Assembly (NCBI RefSeq): GCF_026723825.1
Contig: NZ_CP113519.1
Location: forward strand, 1,178,001-1,242,000
Direction of reading: 5' to 3'
DNA from: Pseudomonas sp. GOM7
Lineage (GTDB): Bacteria > Pseudomonadota > Gammaproteobacteria > Pseudomonadales > Pseudomonadaceae
DNA: 64,000 nt
Part shown: piece by piece, positions 46,430 through 54,886 of the stretch
Layout: each line of letters begins with the position of its first letter
Numbering within the stretch: the stretch's first letter is position 1
The notes under the pieces: model-generated
Seen by the model: only the letters and a program-made list of their open reading frames with translations
What the model was told of the DNA's origin: nothing
The model's database searches: none
Translations under genes and position numbers: made by a program

Positions 46430-47212
46430 TCAGGCGGCTTCGGCTTCGGGCACAACCACTACTGGCGTTTCGAGCTGCAGGGCGCGGGCGATCATGGCCT
46501 GGCTGTGACGGGCCAGTTCGTTACGGCTGCGTGCCTCACAGGGAACCGGTTGCAGCAGGCGGATCTCCACCTCGCAGGCCGGGCTGGAAAGCAGGCGCAG
46601 CAGGTGCGAGAGCATGTCGTCGTCGCCGATGAAGGGTGATATCGGGCAGAGCTGGCCGTCGCGCAGATAACGAATGGCCACCGGCTGCAGGGGCACGTTG
46701 CTGTCGATGGCGCTGCTCAGCAGGCGGCCATGGAAGGTGCGCAGGGCGCGGCCGTCGGTGGTGGTGCCTTCGGGGAAGATCAGCAGGTGGCGGCCTTGCT
46801 GCAGATGACGGGTGAGCTGCTGACCGACCAGGTTGCTGTCGCCCGAACCACGGCGGATGAACAGGGTGCCGGCCTTGTGCGCCAGCCAGCCGGCCACCGG
46901 CCAGGTACGCACCTCGGCCTTGGACAGGAAGGAAATCGGCTGCAGGGCGCCGAGCAGTGGGATGTCCGTCCAGGACACGTGATTGGCGACCCACAGCATC
47001 GGCCGCTCGGGCAGTTCGCCTTCGACTCGCACGCGAAACGGCAGGGCGCCACCCAGGCGGGCCAGAAACCAGCGCGTGAGACGCTGACGCAAGGGCATCA
47101 GATCGTGCCGGACGACACGTTCGCAGAGGCTGACGATGCCAGCCAGCAGCGTGCCGAAGAGGATCACCAGGGCCAGGTGGGTGAGGCGCAGGGAAAGGCG
47201 CAGTTTGGCCAT
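46430..47212 (-). CDS. olsA: Lyso-ornithine lipid O-acyltransferase
   Basis: 260-residue membrane-associated PlsC-family acyltransferase with an N-terminal hydrophobic anchor, catalytic HX4D (HVSWTD, H78-D83) and FPEGT (146-150). It probably adds the second acyl chain to lyso-ornithine lipid because the ornithine N-acyltransferase olsB lies directly upstream. The start at 47212 has GGAG at good spacing; upstream ATGs would overlap olsB's end. A CCAGGG/CCCTGG palindrome (46395-46408) separates it from the convergent usp gene. Confidence 0.9.
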   Translation of the reverse strand: MAKLRLSLRLTHLALVILFGTLLAGIVSLCERVVRHDLMPLRQRLTRWFLARLGGALPFRVRVEGELPERPMLWVANHVSWTDIPLLGALQPISFLSKAEVRTWPVAGWLAHKAGTLFIRRGSGDSNLVGQQLTRHLQQGRHLLIFPEGTTTDGRALRTFHGRLLSSAIDSNVPLQPVAIRYLRDGQLCPISPFIGDDDMLSHLLRLLSSPACEVEIRLLQPVPCEARSRNELARHSQAMIARALQLETPVVVVPEAEAA

Positions 47213-47294
47213 CGAGGTCTCCGCTTGAGGATGAGTGACGGCATTATCCATGGATAGCGTCGTTTGGCCATTATCGGGAATATGCCGTCTGGTC

Positions 47295-48026
47295 TCAGAC
47301 TGCGGCCTTGAAGTGGCGGGCATAGCGCGGGCAGAGTTCGTCGCGCTTGAGCAGGATGAACACGTCGGCTACCTGGAAATCCTTGTCCCAGCAGGGCTCG
47401 CCGCAGATCTTCGCGCCCAGGCGCATGTAGGCCTTGAGCAGCGGCGGCATCTCGGCGATGACGTTGCCCGGCACATCGAGCTTGGGCAGCGGGTGCTTGG
47501 GCTCGGCGCGCAGGTGTTCGGTGCACAGGTAGCGTTCGCGCAGGCGCTGCATGATGGCCTGGGCCTGGATGCCGCCGTCCTGCATGGAGATGCTGGCGCA
47601 GCCCATCAGGTAGCGGTAACCGCCTTCGTTGAGCACCTCGGCCAGTTCGCCCCAGAGCACGGCGATGGTGGCGCCATTGCGGTAGGCGGGGTCGACGCAG
47701 GTGCGGCCGATTTCCAGTACCGGCCCTTCCAGCTTGGCCAGGCCATGCAGAGCGAATTCCTCTTCGCTGTAATAGCGGCCGAGGCCGGCAGCGGCCTGGT
47801 GGTCGAGCAGGCGAGTGGTGGCGACCAGCACGCCGCTGTTCATGTCGCGCACACCGATATGGCTGCAGTGAATGTCGTAATCGTCCATGTCCAGACCCAG
47901 TTCGGCGCCGTTGAGCTTGGCGTCGAACTCCGCGCTGAATACGCGATAGCGCAATGCCTGGGCTTCCTGTAGGGCAGCGGGGCCGTGCAAGCGTTCGGCC
48001 TGCAGTCTACGAGCGGTTTGAGTCAT
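47295..48026 (-). CDS. olsB: Ornithine N-acyltransferase (acyl-ACP dependent)
   Basis: 243-residue GNAT-fold Ols[41 protein letters not shown] and [20 protein letters not shown] are the family hallmarks. It attaches a 3-hydroxyacyl chain to ornithine, the first step of ornithine lipid synthesis. It forms an operon with olsA. Ornithine lipids replace phospholipids under phosphate limitation, but no clear Pho box was seen upstream. Confidence 0.94.
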   Translation of the reverse strand: MTQTARRLQAERLHGPAALQEAQALRYRVFSAEFDAKLNGAELGLDMDDYDIHCSHIGVRDMNSGVLVATTRLLDHQAAAGLGRYYSEEEFALHGLAKLEGPVLEIGRTCVDPAYRNGATIAVLWGELAEVLNEGGYRYLMGCASISMQDGGIQAQAIMQRLRERYLCTEHLRAEPKHPLPKLDVPGNVIAEMPPLLKAYMRLGAKICGEPCWDKDFQVADVFILLKRDELCPRYARHFKAAV

Positions 48027-48144
48027 GCCGGATCCTCCGTGTGCCGGCTGGATACTTGCAGCCGGTCGATCTTGTTGGGCAAGCTCAGGCTAGGTCGAGG
48101 CAATGTCATCACTGTGACGATTATTTGATGCTTATATGACGGTG

Positions 48145-48163
48145 GCCCGGATGGGCACCTCTG
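48145..48163. repeat. Solo arm resembling the ends of palindromic element 2
   Basis: GGGCACCTCTGAAAAA matches the end of the 12378-12519 element with one change, but no partner arm or core follows. Possibly a remnant or an unoccupied site. Confidence 0.4.
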
Positions 48164-48188
48164 AAAAATCTAGGTGAGGAGGTCTGCG

Positions 48189-49079
48189 ATGCCCTGGTCG
48201 AGCCTGTATCAGCCCAGCGAACGCCTGTCGGCCGAGCACGGCCTGGAAGACTGGTACGCCCGCCTGCTGGCGCATCTGGGCGGCACGCCGCCGCCTTTCG
48301 AGCTGGCGCTGGCGGGCGGTTTACAGGCCGCGACGCCGGGGCTGGCCTTCCTCGCCGGTTACCAGGCCGCTTTGCGCATGTTGTGGCCGGCGGCGCCGTG
48401 GACGGCCGGTGCCCTGTGCGTGACGGAAAACCGCAGCACCCGTCCGGCGGACATGAGCACGCGCATCTACGGCTTGTACATCAGCGGTCGCAAGGATTTC
48501 GTCACCGCCGCCGAATGCGCTGACTGGCTGCTGGTGGCGGCGCGCGAGGAGCAGGCCGACGAAGCGCCGCGGCTGGCCCTGGGGGTGGTGCGCCAGGGGG
48601 CGCCAGGCGTTTGCATCGAGCCGCTGCCGGCACTGCCCTTGATGCCGGATATCGGCCATGCCCGACTGCATCTGGAACAGGCGCAGAGCGAGCGTCTGGC
48701 CGGTGACGGCTGGGACGACTACGTCAAACCCTTCCGCACCCTGGAAGACGTGCACGTGCTCACAGCGGTCTGTGCCTGGTTGTTCGGTATCGGCCGCGAA
48801 AGCGGCTGGCCGGAGTCCCTGCTGCTGCGCCTGCAGGGGCTACTCGCCGGTTGCGCCGAGGTGGCGCGGCAGGCGCCCAATGCGCCCACCACCCACCTGT
48901 TGCTGGCTGGGCTGTTCGCCCAGCAGCAGGCCCTGGCCGACGAGCTGGAGGCCGCCATGGCTGCGGGGCCGGCGCATTGGGCCGAATTGTGGCAGCGCGA
49001 TCAGGGCCTGCTACGCATTGCCGAGGCGGCGCGCGGCAAACGCCTGGAGAAAGCGCGGCAGATTGTCGCCGCGCGTTGA
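48189..49079 (+). CDS. Acyl-CoA-dehydrogenase-like protein, shortened
   Basis: 296-residue protein with features of the acyl-CoA dehydrogenase fold: an N-terminal helical part, a middle beta region (LCVTENRSTRPADMSTRIYG resembling the TEPxxGSD flavin loop) and C-terminal helices. It is shorter than the usual 380-600 residues. The catalytic glutamate is not obvious, so activity is doubtful. GAGGAGG lies 7 nt upstream of the ATG at 48189. Function unknown; adjacent to the MBL-fold gene. Confidence 0.7.
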   Translation: MPWSSLYQPSERLSAEHGLEDWYARLLAHLGGTPPPFELALAGGLQAATPGLAFLAGYQAALRMLWPAAPWTAGALCVTENRSTRPADMSTRIYGLYISGRKDFVTAAECADWLLVAAREEQADEAPRLALGVVRQGAPGVCIEPLPALPLMPDIGHARLHLEQAQSERLAGDGWDDYVKPFRTLEDVHVLTAVCAWLFGIGRESGWPESLLLRLQGLLAGCAEVARQAPNAPTTHLLLAGLFAQQQALADELEAAMAAGPAHWAELWQRDQGLLRIAEAARGKRLEKARQIVAAR

Positions 49080-49145
49080 CCCATATCAGTACTGGCTGGC
49101 CCTCGTGCGCATAAGGTTGCCTGGCGATTCACCTGTGAGGTTTCC

Positions 49146-49931
49146 ATGCGCCGCGAGCCCATCGTGCTGTTCGATAACGGCAGCCACCAATGCCTGATGT
49201 TCGATGACCTGGTCAGCGGCGAGGGCGTGCAATCCAACCAGTTCCTGATCACCGACAACGAGCAGTACCTGCTGCTCGATCCAGGTGGTGACCTGACCTA
49301 TACGCCGCTGTCGCTGGAGCTGTCCAAGCACATCCCGGTGCAGGATCTGACCTACATCTTCGCCTCGCACCAGGATCCGGACATCATCGCCTCGCTGGAC
49401 AAATGGCTGCTGCACACCCGCGCGCGGGTGATCTGTTCCAAATTATGGGCGCGCTTTCTGCCGCACCTGACCGCCAATTACCTGGCCCTGAGCCGGGGCA
49501 TCAACACCTTCGACCGCATCATCGCCCTGCCGGATCGCGGCCAGAGCGTGCCGCTGGGCAAGTGCAACCTCAAGGCGGTGCCGGCGCATTTCCTGCATTC
49601 GGTGGGCAACTTCCAGCTCTATGACCCGGTGAGCAAGATCCTCTTCTCCGGCGACATGGGCGCGTCCATGGTCGATGACGCCACGCCGGTGCGCGACTTC
49701 GTCAACCATGTGCCGAACATGGAGGGCTTCCATCGCCGTTACATGGCCGGCAACAAGGCCTGTCGCCTGTGGGCGGCGATGGTGCGGCAGATGGACGTGG
49801 CGATGATCGTGCCGCAGCATGGCCGGCCCTTCGTCGGCGGCGAGATGATCAGCGCTTTCCTGCACTGGATCGAGAACCTCGAGTGCGGTCTCGACCTGAT
49901 GGGCCCCGAGGATTACTGCCTGCCCAAATGA
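49146..49931 (+). CDS. Metallo-beta-lactamase-fold (ODP-type) protein
   Basis: 261-residue protein with the flavodiiron-like MBL fold. Metal ligands are in SHQDPD (74-79, replacing HxHxDH), AHFLHSVGNF, FSGDMGASM and PQHGRPF. The SHQDPD form is typical of ODP (oxygen-binding diiron protein) domains, which bind O2 or NO rather than hydrolyse beta-lactams. It has no flavodoxin domain. It may act as a redox or oxygen sensor; partner unknown. Confidence 0.85.
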   Translation: MRREPIVLFDNGSHQCLMFDDLVSGEGVQSNQFLITDNEQYLLLDPGGDLTYTPLSLELSKHIPVQDLTYIFASHQDPDIIASLDKWLLHTRARVICSKLWARFLPHLTANYLALSRGINTFDRIIALPDRGQSVPLGKCNLKAVPAHFLHSVGNFQLYDPVSKILFSGDMGASMVDDATPVRDFVNHVPNMEGFHRRYMAGNKACRLWAAMVRQMDVAMIVPQHGRPFVGGEMISAFLHWIENLECGLDLMGPEDYCLPK

Positions 49932-50005
49932 GTGTCGCGGCCGGCGCTTCAAGTCGTCATCGTCGGCATGCTAGGGTGCGCCTCGATTCCCCATCGAGGC
50001 CGCCC

Positions 50006-51124
50006 ATGCCCACCTTCTCCCTTCGTCGTCTGAGCCTGACGCTCGGCCTCTGCCTGCTGTCCGGGTTCGTTCAGGCAGAAAATTGGCCGCAACCTGACTG
50101 GCAGAGCCAGGCTGCGCCACCGTCCGCCGCCATCGCCGAGCTGGAGGCTTATGCCTTCGCCCCGCGCGACGATGCCGAGCGCAAGGGCGTGCGCACTGAC
50201 GCGCTGTTGGTGGTGCGCGATGGGCAGATCGTCTACGAGCGCTATGCCGCGCCGACCACGGCGCAGACGCCGCACCTGACCTGGTCGATGGCCAAGAGCC
50301 TGTTCGCCAGCGTGCTTGGCGTGGCCTATGGCGAAGGGCGCTTCAAGCTCGATGCACCGGTGGCGCAGTACTACCCGGCGATGGCCGAGCACCCGCAGAT
50401 CAAGATGGGCCACCTGCTCAACTGGGCCTCGGGCCTGGACTGGCAGGAGGACTACGAATACGCCCCGCTGAAATCCTCGGTGATCGCCATGCTCTACACC
50501 CGTGGCCGGGGCGACATGGCCGCCTTTACCGCCGCGCACCCGGCCGATGCCGCGCCGGGCACGCGCTTTCGTTATTCCAGTGGCGACAGCAACCTGCTGG
50601 CGGCTGCGCTGCGTGGCATGGTCGGCGAGCAGGCCTACGCCGACTACCCCTGGACGGCGCTGTTCGAGCCGCTGGGCATCCACAGCGCGGTGTGGGAGCG
50701 TGACGCCAGCGGCACCTTCATCGCCTCGTCCTACGCCTACCTCAGTGCGCGCGATCTGGCCCGTGTCGGCCTGCTGATGCAGCGCGGCGGGCGCTGGGGC
50801 GAGCGGCAGTTGCTGCCGACCGCCTGGGTCGACTTCGTCTCCACACCCTTCGCCGCCTATCAGCCGCAGACTGCCAAGCCGGGCGATGCGGTACCAGGCG
50901 GGCAGTGGTGGCTCAATGCCGAACTGCCCGGCAGTTCGCGGCCCTGGCCGGATGCCCCGGCCGACACCATCGCCGCGTTGGGCCACTGGGGCCAGGGCCT
51001 GTATGTGATGCCGAAGGAGAAACTGGTGGTGGTGCGTTACGCCGATGACCGCGATGGCAGCTTCCAGCACAACGAACTGCTCAAGCGCGTGCAGGCGGCC
51101 TTCGCCCAGGAGGTGCAGCCATGA
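50006..51124 (+). CDS. Periplasmic serine hydrolase (class C beta-lactamase-like)
   Basis: 372-residue protein with a signal peptide (LTLGLCLLSGFVQA) and a serine beta-lactamase-like fold. The catalytic S94-x2-K97 (SMAK) and the tyrosine in RYSSGDSN are present; the C-terminus has GHWGQGLYV as the KTG-like element. It resembles 6-aminohexanoate-dimer hydrolase/EstB-type proteins; the substrate is unknown. It overlaps the next gene by 4 bp (ATGA). Confidence 0.9.
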   Translation: MPTFSLRRLSLTLGLCLLSGFVQAENWPQPDWQSQAAPPSAAIAELEAYAFAPRDDAERKGVRTDALLVVRDGQIVYERYAAPTTAQTPHLTWSMAKSLFASVLGVAYGEGRFKLDAPVAQYYPAMAEHPQIKMGHLLNWASGLDWQEDYEYAPLKSSVIAMLYTRGRGDMAAFTAAHPADAAPGTRFRYSSGDSNLLAAALRGMVGEQAYADYPWTALFEPLGIHSAVWERDASGTFIASSYAYLSARDLARVGLLMQRGGRWGERQLLPTAWVDFVSTPFAAYQPQTAKPGDAVPGGQWWLNAELPGSSRPWPDAPADTIAALGHWGQGLYVMPKEKLVVVRYADDRDGSFQHNELLKRVQAAFAQEVQP

Positions 51125-51441
51125 TCCGCCGTCATCCGATTCTCAGCGTGCTGGTGGTGCTGCTCGTTGTGCTGCTGGCCTGGGCCTGGCCGAATCGTGT
51201 CTACCTGCAGGCCTTCCCCGACATCATCGGCGCCTACACGGCCAAGGAGTATTGCTCCTGCCGTTACGTCAGCGGTAATCCTGCGCCCTATTGCGCCGGC
51301 TACGTGAAGCAGTACGTGCCAATCAGCAGCCTGATCGACGACGAGAGCAGCAAACGCGTGACCGCCAGTGGCCTCGGTCGTACCCACAGCGCGGCCTGGC
51401 TGGGCGAGCGCCAGGGCTGTCAGTTGTTGCCCAACGAATAG
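51121..51441 (+). CDS. Small membrane-anchored cysteine-containing protein
   Basis: 106-residue protein with an N-terminal membrane anchor or uncleaved signal (ILSVLVVLLVVLLAWAWP) and an exported domain with CSC, a further Cys (PAPYCAGY) and a fourth near the end (ERQGCQLL), so disulfides are likely. It is translationally coupled to the serine hydrolase and may form a complex with it. I recognise no named family. Confidence 0.75.
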   Translation: MIRRHPILSVLVVLLVVLLAWAWPNRVYLQAFPDIIGAYTAKEYCSCRYVSGNPAPYCAGYVKQYVPISSLIDDESSKRVTASGLGRTHSAAWLGERQGCQLLPNE

Positions 51442-51466
51442 CGCGAATCCGTGGCTGCTTGGTAAA

Positions 51467-51492
51467 ACGCTCCCGGATTGCATCCGGGTTAC
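51467..51492. repeat. REP-like hairpin
   Basis: CTCCCGGATTGCATCCGGGTTAC is another copy of the TAGCCCGGATGCAATCCGGG repeat family, here 25 bp after the small cysteine protein gene. Confidence 0.7.
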
Positions 51493-51643
51493 TTCTTTCC
51501 GGGAGCGCCTGCCAGGCTTTGCAAGGCCGGGCTTGGGGGCTATTGTTGCCGGCTGGACAGGTCGTTCGCCGAGCCCTTATGCATCCTTCGCCTTTCGCAC
51601 CGCTGCTGACTGCCGCCTTGCCCATCGTGATGGCGTGTTGAGC

Positions 51644-52798
51644 ATGGCCGTGCGCGGCAGCATCTTCCCCTGGCGCGGTGGCAACCGCTTCGAGCTGCTG
51701 CTCGATGGGCCGGTATTCTTTCCGCGCATGCTGGCGGCCATCGAGGCGGCGCAGCACCAGGTGGAGCTGGAGTTGTACCTGATCGAGGATGGCCGCTGCA
51801 GCGAACGTCTGGTGCAGGCCCTGTGCCGTGCCGCTGCACGCGGGGTGAGCGTGCGTGGGTTGTTCGATGCCTATGGCGCAGCCGGTCTGGGCGCTGCCTT
51901 GCGCCAGCGGCTACTGGTGGCGGGCGTGCAACTGCGTTGGTACAACCCGGTGCGCTGGCGTCGGGGTATGCGCAACTTCCATCGCGATCACCGCAAGCTG
52001 CTGCTGGTGGACCGGCGCCTGGCCTATGTCGGCGGCACCGGTTCCACCGACGAATTCTGGCTGCCGGATGCGCCGCAGAGCGCCTGGCACGAGGCCATGG
52101 TGGAAATCGAAGGGCCGCTGGTGGACGACTGGCAGCAACTGTTCGAGCACCAGTGGCGCACGCGCTTCTCCTGGCGACCAAACCACACGCCCGAGCCTCT
52201 GCGTTTGCCGGAGCGCCCGGCGGCCGGGCTTGGTCTGGGGCGGGTGGCCTATGCCGATGCGGCGCAGCACCGTGACATCCTGCTGTCGCTGTTGCGCGCC
52301 CTGCGTGGCGCCAAGCAGCGTGTCTGGCTGGCCACGCCTTATTTCTTGCCCACCTGGAAGGTACGCCGCGCCCTGCGCCGCGCTGCCGCCCGTGGCGTGG
52401 AAGTGCGCCTGCTGCTGGCCGGGCGCCATACCGATCATCCGCCGGTACGCTTCGCCGGCCAGCGCTATTACCCCCGCCTGCTCAAGGCCGGGGTGCGCAT
52501 CTTCGAGTATCAACCGCGCTTTCTGCACCTGAAGATGGTGCTGGTGGACGACTGGGTCAGCGTCGGCTCGTGCAACTTCGACCACTGGAACCTGCGCTTC
52601 AACCTCGACGCCAACGTCGAGGCACTCGACCCCGCGTTCACCCAGGCGGTGGCGAGCAGCTTCATCGCCGACTTCACCGCCAGCCGCGAGATCACCCTCG
52701 ACGACTGGCGCCAGCGCCCCTGGTGGCGCCGCGTGCAGCAAAGGCTCTGGGGCTGGCTGGATCGTTTGGCGGTGAATCTGCTGGATCGCTGGCGCTAG
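51644..52798 (+). CDS. Phospholipase-D superfamily cardiolipin synthase-like protein
   Basis: 384-residue protein with two HKD motifs: HRKLLLVD (H116, K118, D123) and HLKMVLVD (H295, K297), the arrangement of ClsB-type cardiolipin synthases that join two phospholipid head groups. It has no N-terminal membrane segments, so it is more like ClsB/YbhO than ClsA. The ATG at 51644 lacks a strong ribosome-binding site; a 20-codon open frame (51579-51641) ends 2 nt before it, and translational coupling is possible. Confidence 0.9.
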   Translation: MAVRGSIFPWRGGNRFELLLDGPVFFPRMLAAIEAAQHQVELELYLIEDGRCSERLVQALCRAAARGVSVRGLFDAYGAAGLGAALRQRLLVAGVQLRWYNPVRWRRGMRNFHRDHRKLLLVDRRLAYVGGTGSTDEFWLPDAPQSAWHEAMVEIEGPLVDDWQQLFEHQWRTRFSWRPNHTPEPLRLPERPAAGLGLGRVAYADAAQHRDILLSLLRALRGAKQRVWLATPYFLPTWKVRRALRRAAARGVEVRLLLAGRHTDHPPVRFAGQRYYPRLLKAGVRIFEYQPRFLHLKMVLVDDWVSVGSCNFDHWNLRFNLDANVEALDPAFTQAVASSFIADFTASREITLDDWRQRPWWRRVQQRLWGWLDRLAVNLLDRWR

Positions 52799-53067
52799 GA
52801 ACCGTCGCCGTTTCGCTGCGCCGGATTGCGGCAGGGCCGGGCGGTGATCCGCACGGTGATCCGCGCCCCCTACTGCCTGTGCTCCGATAGTTCCCCGCAG
52901 CCTTGATGACCCATCATTCAGCAAGCTGAGGTCGGCCCGTTTGCGCCCGTGTCAGGGCGCCATTCATCCTTTCGGGCGACAGGCGAAATCCCTCCTTGGT
53001 GCGCTTATCCGTCGTCTTCTGCCCGCCTAGGGTTGGCGTTGCCGTACCCAACACCTAGGAGACCCGC

Positions 53068-54861
53068 ATGACAAGAACAACAGGGCCCGGACTATTCCAG
53101 CCACGCACCTTGGCTTTGGCTGTCACCGTCGGTTGCGCCGCGCCGGCGCAGGCCGTCACCTTCAACATCGGCGAGCTCGAAGGGCAGTTCGACAGCTCGC
53201 TGTCGGTCGGCGCCAGTTGGTCGACGCGCAGCCCGGATCGCGACCTGATCGGCCCCAACAACGGTGGTCAGGGCCAGGCGCAGACTGGTGACGACGGCCG
53301 CCTGAACTTCAAGAAGGGCGAGACCTTCTCGAAGATCTTCAAAGGCATCCACGACCTGGAGCTGCGCTACCGCGATACCGGCGTCTTCGTGCGCGGCAAG
53401 TACTGGTACGACTTCGAGCTCAAGGACGAAGGCCGCCGCTTCAAGGATATCGATGACCACAATCGCAAGGAGGGCGCCAAGTCATCGGGAGGGGAGATCC
53501 TCGATGCCTTCGTCTACCACAATTACGCCATCGGCGATCTGCCCGGTACGGTGCGGGTCGGCAAGCAGGTGGTGAGCTGGGGCGAGAGCACCTTCATCGG
53601 CAACAGCATCAACTCCATCAATCCCATCGACGTGGCTGCCTTCCGCCGCCCCGGTGCGGAGATCAAGGAGGGCCTGATTCCGGTGAACATGCTCTACCTG
53701 TCGCAGAGCCTCAGCGACCGTCTGAGCATGGAGGCCTTCTACCAACTGGAGTGGGATCAGACCATCCTCGACAACTGCGGCACCTTCTTCTCCACTGCCG
53801 ATGTGGCCGCTGACGGCTGTGACGACGGCTATCACATCGGCTCGCCGGCCATCGCGCCGCTGCAGCCGGTCGCTGCCGCATTCGGCCAGGGCTTCCGGGT
53901 CGACCGCGAAGGGGTGATCCTGCCGCGTGGCGGTGATCGCGATGCCCGTGACAGCGGCCAGTGGGGCCTGGCCCTGCGCTGGCTGGGGGACGAAACCGAG
54001 TACGGTGCGTACTTCATGAACTATCACAGCCGCACGCCCATCGTCAGTACGCGCAACGCCGGCCTAGCGACCCTGGCCGCGCTGCCGGGAATCATCGGCA
54101 CGGCCAATGGCATCGCCCCGGGTAGCGGCGCCGGCCTGGCGCAGAGTGTGATGCTCGGCAACGGCCGCTACTACCTGGATTACCCCGAAGACATCCGCCT
54201 CTACGGCCTGAGCTTTTCCACCACGCTGCCCACCGGCACTGCCTGGGCGGGGGAGATCAGCTATCGACCGAACCTGCCGCTGCAGATCAACACCACCGAC
54301 ATGACCCTGAGCCTGCTCAACCCCATCGCTCCCGGCACCGCGCCGGTCTCGGCAGGGCCAGGGCAGGACAACGTCGGTTACCGGCGCAAGGAAGTCACCC
54401 AGGTGCAGACCACCTTCACCCACTTCTTCGACCAGGTGATGGGGGCCGGGCGCTTCACCCTGGTGGGCGAGATCGGCATGGCCCATGTCGGCGGGCTGGA
54501 GAGCCGCGAGGATCTGCGTTACGGCCGTGACTCGTTGTTCGGTGCCTACGGTTTCCGTGGCGACACCCACGGCTTCGTTACCAGCACCTCCTGGGGTTAC
54601 CGCGTGCGCGGCATCTGGGAGTACAGCAACGTGTTCGCCGGGGTGAACCTCAAGCCGAACCTCTCCTGGTCGCACGACGTCGACGGCTACGGCCCCAACG
54701 GCCTGTTCAACGAAGGCACCAAGGCCGTGAGCTTCGGCATCGATGCCGACTACCGCAATACCTACACAGCCAGCCTGTCTTACACCGATTTCTTCGGTGG
54801 CGACTACAACACCGCGGTCGACCGCGACTTCCTCGCGCTCAGCTTCGGCGTGAGCTTCTAA
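53068..54861 (+). CDS. DUF1302 family outer-membrane protein
   Basis: 597-residue protein with a signal peptide (ending APAQAVTF) and a long beta-barrel-like sequence ending LALSFGVSF with C-terminal Phe, as expected for an outer-membrane protein. DUF1302 proteins occur with DUF1329 proteins near genes for hydrophobic-compound metabolism and are thought to be transport channels; the cargo is unknown. TAGGAG lies 6 nt upstream. Operon with the next gene. Confidence 0.92.
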   Translation: MTRTTGPGLFQPRTLALAVTVGCAAPAQAVTFNIGELEGQFDSSLSVGASWSTRSPDRDLIGPNNGGQGQAQTGDDGRLNFKKGETFSKIFKGIHDLELRYRDTGVFVRGKYWYDFELKDEGRRFKDIDDHNRKEGAKSSGGEILDAFVYHNYAIGDLPGTVRVGKQVVSWGESTFIGNSINSINPIDVAAFRRPGAEIKEGLIPVNMLYLSQSLSDRLSMEAFYQLEWDQTILDNCGTFFSTADVAADGCDDGYHIGSPAIAPLQPVAAAFGQGFRVDREGVILPRGGDRDARDSGQWGLALRWLGDETEYGAYFMNYHSRTPIVSTRNAGLATLAALPGIIGTANGIAPGSGAGLAQSVMLGNGRYYLDYPEDIRLYGLSFSTTLPTGTAWAGEISYRPNLPLQINTTDMTLSLLNPIAPGTAPVSAGPGQDNVGYRRKEVTQVQTTFTHFFDQVMGAGRFTLVGEIGMAHVGGLESREDLRYGRDSLFGAYGFRGDTHGFVTSTSWGYRVRGIWEYSNVFAGVNLKPNLSWSHDVDGYGPNGLFNEGTKAVSFGIDADYRNTYTASLSYTDFFGGDYNTAVDRDFLALSFGVSF

Positions 54862-54886
54862 GACGTACAGGATCAGAGGCATGCAG

